NCBI GenBank assembly: GCA_902798755.1 | Contig: CADBYC010000005.1 | Span: forward strand, 1 to 64,000 | Length of the DNA: 64,000 bases | Direction of reading: 5' to 3' | Origin: an uncultured Ruminococcus sp. | Lineage (GTDB): Bacteria; Bacillota; Clostridia; Oscillospirales; Acutalibacteraceae | In this document: piece by piece, positions 61,722-64,000 of the stretch | Numbering within the stretch: the stretch's first letter is position 1 | How the letters are laid out: each line of letters starts with the position of its first letter | Made by a program: the position numbers and the translations under genes | The notes under the pieces: model-generated | Told to the model about the DNA's origin: nothing | The model's input: the letters and a program-made list of their open reading frames with translations, nothing else | Database searches by the model: none

Positions 61722-62765
61722 ATGAAAATAGTTGTTTTAGCCGGCGGACTTTCCACCGAGCGCGACGTATCCATTTTATCCGGCTCCAAGGTAGCCGAGG
61801 CGCTCCGCTCCAAGGGGCATCAAGTCGTCCTGATGGACGTATTCATGGGCTATGAGGGCGATGATTTTGACGCCGAAAGACTTTTCAAAGAGAATTATTC
61901 CTTTACGGATAACGCCGTTATCGACACCGAAGCTCCCGATCTCGACGAGGTCAGAAAGAGCCGCAAAAATCAGTCGAACGTCTATTTCGGCGATCATGTG
62001 CTCGAGCTCTGCCGTGCGGCGGATATCACCTTCCTCGGCCTGCACGGCGGCGAGGGAGAGGACGGCTCCATTCAGGCGGCGTTACAGCTCAACGGCATCA
62101 AATATACAGGCTCCGATCATCTCGGTTCTGCCATCGCTATGCACAAAGGGGTGACCAAGGGCGTTTTCCTCAATTCGAACGTCCCCACACCTCCCAGCCG
62201 TCTGTATAAGCGCGAGTTCATGGGCAAAGGCTACCTCGATTCATGGGACGAATTCCCCTGTGTCGTCAAGCCCTGCTCCGCGGGCTCGTCGGTCGGCGTT
62301 CAAATCGTTTCCGACAGAGAGCAGTTTGTCGCCGCGGTCGGCGCCGCTTTCCGCTATGACGACGATGTGCTGGTCGAAAAATACATTAAAGGTCGAGAAT
62401 TCTCGATCGGCGTTTTAGGTGGCAAGGCGCTGCCCGTCATCGAGATCATTCCGCAGGACGGCTGGTATGATTATGAGAACAAGTATCAGGAGGGCGCTAC
62501 CGTAGAGGTCTGCCCCGCCGAGCTTGATCCCCAGATCGCTGAGAAAATGCAGAGAGAAGCCGAGCACGCCTTTGAGGTACTGCGCCTCAAGGTCTACGGC
62601 AGGATCGATTTCCTGCTCGGCAACAATAACCGCTTCTATTGCTTAGAGGCGAACACCCTCCCCGGCATGACCCCGATGTCCCTGCTCCCGCAGGAGGCGG
62701 CAGCCGCGGGTATCGAATACCCCGACCTGTGCGAGAAGATCATCGAGCTTAGTCTGAAAAAATAA
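61722..62765 (+). CDS. ddl: D-alanine--D-alanine ligase
   Basis: A 347-aa ATP-grasp enzyme. The ATG at 61722 follows AAGGAGGT and is used instead of a frame extension to 61593 that runs through a repeat. MKIVVLAGGLSTERDVSILS is the usual start, LHGGEGEDGSIQAALQLNGI the substrate loop, PCSAGSSVGVQIV the glycine-rich ATP loop, and GRIDFLLGNNNRFYCLEANTLPGMTPMSL holds the metal ligands. It makes the dipeptide added by MurF, whose gene follows 25 bases later. Confidence 0.95.
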   Translation: MKIVVLAGGLSTERDVSILSGSKVAEALRSKGHQVVLMDVFMGYEGDDFDAERLFKENYSFTDNAVIDTEAPDLDEVRKSRKNQSNVYFGDHVLELCRAADITFLGLHGGEGEDGSIQAALQLNGIKYTGSDHLGSAIAMHKGVTKGVFLNSNVPTPPSRLYKREFMGKGYLDSWDEFPCVVKPCSAGSSVGVQIVSDREQFVAAVGAAFRYDDDVLVEKYIKGREFSIGVLGGKALPVIEIIPQDGWYDYENKYQEGATVEVCPAELDPQIAEKMQREAEHAFEVLRLKVYGRIDFLLGNNNRFYCLEANTLPGMTPMSLLPQEAAAAGIEYPDLCEKIIELSLKK

Positions 62766-62790
62766 TCTCATTCCTTTTTTGGAGGAACCT

Positions 62791-64000
62791 ATGAAACCCA
62801 TCACTTTATCCGAGGTCGCCCGCGCCTGCGGCGGCGAACTCCACGGCGATCCCGGTCTGCAGATCACCTCTATCGTCACCGACAGCCGCAAGGCGGGCGA
62901 GGGCTCGCTTTTTGCCGCCATCAAGGGCGCTCGCGCCGACGGACACAAATTCATTCCCGCTGTCGCCGAACAGGGCGCTGTCTGCGCATTGTGTGAAGAA
63001 GCCCCGCAGGCGGACATCGCCTACATACTGGTCGAGTCCACCCTCGTCGCCTTAAAGGGCATCGCGGAGTACTACCGTTCCCTGTTTTCGATCCCCTTTA
63101 TCGGTATCACCGGCTCTGTCGGCAAGACCTCTACCAAAGAATTCATCAGCGCTGTTCTGGCGCAAAAATATAACGTCCACAAAACGGGCGGCAATTTCAA
63201 TAACGAGCTCGGCGTTCCGATCACCCTCTTCGGACTGGAAGAGGAGCACGAAGTCGCCGTTATCGAAATGGGTATCTCAGGCTTCGGCGAGATGACCCGC
63301 CTCTCAAAGATGGTGCGCCCCGATATCTCCGTCATCACCAATATCGGCTATTGTCATCTCGAGAACCTCGGCGACCGCGACGGTGTTCTGCGCGCGAAAA
63401 CCGAGATGTTCACCTATCTTAAAGACAACGGCTCCATCATTCTCTGTCACGACGACGACAAGCTGCGCACCGTAACGGACTACCACGGCATCACCCCGAC
63501 CTTCTATGGCACGGGCAACGACGAGTACCACGCCGAGAATATCGTCGAAAAGGGACTCGACGGCGTCGGCTGTACCCTGATTCACGGCGACACCCGTATC
63601 GACGTCACTATCCCGACGATGGGCCGCCACAACGTCCTCAACGCCCTGTGCGCCATGGCAGTAGGCACGAAACTGGGTCTTACTCCCGACGAGATCAAGC
63701 GCGGGTTAGAGAGCTTCCAAAACGTCGGCTCCCGCAACCACATCATCAAGACCTCGTACTACACCATCATCGACGATTGCTACAACGCCAACCCCACCTC
63801 CACCAAGGCAGGGCTCGATACCCTGTCAAAGCTCAGCGGCAGACGCGTCGCCGTCTTAGGCGATATGAAAGAGCTGGGCAAGGACGAAATCGCCCTCCAC
63901 CGCGAGGTAGGAGCCTACGCAAAGGAGCTCGGTATCGACGTGCTGATCGCCGTCGGACCACTCAGCGAAGCGACTGCCGAGGGCTTCGGCGAGGGCGCGT
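62791..64000 (+). CDS. murF: UDP-N-acetylmuramoyl-tripeptide--D-alanyl-D-alanine ligase, cut by window end
   Basis: The ATG at 62791 follows GGAGGAACCT. About 403 codons are visible of roughly 450-460. SLFAAIKGARADGHKFIP is the N-terminal domain, GITGSVGKTSTKEFI the ATP loop (about residues 108-122), KTGGNFNNELGVPITLF the next conserved loop, and YNANPTSTKAGLDTL belongs to the C-terminal part. It ligates D-Ala-D-Ala to the UDP-MurNAc tripeptide. Its pairing with ddl is common. The end of the gene lies outside. Confidence 0.93.
   Translation, partial: MKPITLSEVARACGGELHGDPGLQITSIVTDSRKAGEGSLFAAIKGARADGHKFIPAVAEQGAVCALCEEAPQADIAYILVESTLVALKGIAEYYRSLFSIPFIGITGSVGKTSTKEFISAVLAQKYNVHKTGGNFNNELGVPITLFGLEEEHEVAVIEMGISGFGEMTRLSKMVRPDISVITNIGYCHLENLGDRDGVLRAKTEMFTYLKDNGSIILCHDDDKLRTVTDYHGITPTFYGTGNDEYHAENIVEKGLDGVGCTLIHGDTRIDVTIPTMGRHNVLNALCAMAVGTKLGLTPDEIKRGLESFQNVGSRNHIIKTSYYTIIDDCYNANPTSTKAGLDTLSKLSGRRVAVLGDMKELGKDEIALHREVGAYAKELGIDVLIAVGPLSEATAEGFGEGA

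Overview
The window looks like a chromosomal segment of a gut-type Clostridia bacterium (Oscillospiraceae/Ruminococcaceae-like). The basis is Gram-positive style genes (LytR-CpsA-Psr protein, sortase B, CpsC/CpsD pair, Ddl-MurF), AGGAGG-type ribosome binding sites, TTGACA-17-TATAAT promoters, and short inverted repeats of the kind scattered in Ruminococcus-like genomes. Taxonomy is inferred from gene content only.

Region 1 (1-18.4 kb) is an AT-rich, tightly packed minus-strand operon of eight genes that looks like an anti-mobile-element defence system. In transcription order it encodes: a NERD-nuclease/UvrD (AddA-like) helicase; a 1398-residue AddB-like protein whose usual nuclease motifs I cannot find but which carries a PIN domain; an SNF2-type helicase; a RecQ-like helicase; a small winged-helix-like protein; a P-loop ATPase of 1042 aa; a 222-aa orphan; and a HARE-HTH/Mrr-like protein that runs off the window edge. 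The SNF2 - RecQ - small protein - large ATPase block resembles in order and size the DpdE-DpdF-DpdG-DpdH block of 7-deazaguanine DNA modification clusters. No DNA-modification gene is visible here, and the AddAB-like pair takes the promoter-proximal place. This is my best candidate for a little-described system.

Region 2 (18.4-26.1 kb) is a patchwork accessory island: two orphan AAA ATPases with C-terminal nuclease-like domains (DUF234 and DUF4143 types), an AlbA_2/Schlafen-like regulator with a promoter covered by three phased palindromes, two small hypotheticals, a shortened AbrB-like protein, and abutting fragments of NAD(P)H-hydrate epimerase and an acyltransferase.

Region 3 (26.1-51.7 kb) is a capsule/exopolysaccharide locus. 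The minus-strand block has a flippase, a pyruvyltransferase-FrhB fusion, UDP-galactopyranose mutase, a polymerase/ligase, several glycosyltransferases, a beta-propeller glycosidase-like protein, a MurB-type reductase, UDP-glucose dehydrogenase and a doubly frameshifted UDP-glucuronate epimerase. Two small phage-like genes follow. Then come a sortase B - LCP operon (+), a nucleotidyltransferase and WbaP-type initiating transferase (-), CpsC/CpsD (+) and a secreted protein with a sortase-like sorting signal. Together they would make precursors (UDP-Galf, UDP-GlcA/GalA), build and flip the repeat unit, polymerise it, control length and attach it to the wall.

Region 4 (51.7-64 kb) begins with an IS200-type element and continues with ordinary housekeeping genes: methyltransferase, YbaK-type deacylase, malic enzyme, fumarase, MTA/SAH nucleosidase-like, class II aldolase, cation diffusion facilitator, MIF-like tautomerase, D-Ala-D-Ala ligase and a MurF cut by the window end. 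Several MITE-like repeats lie between them.
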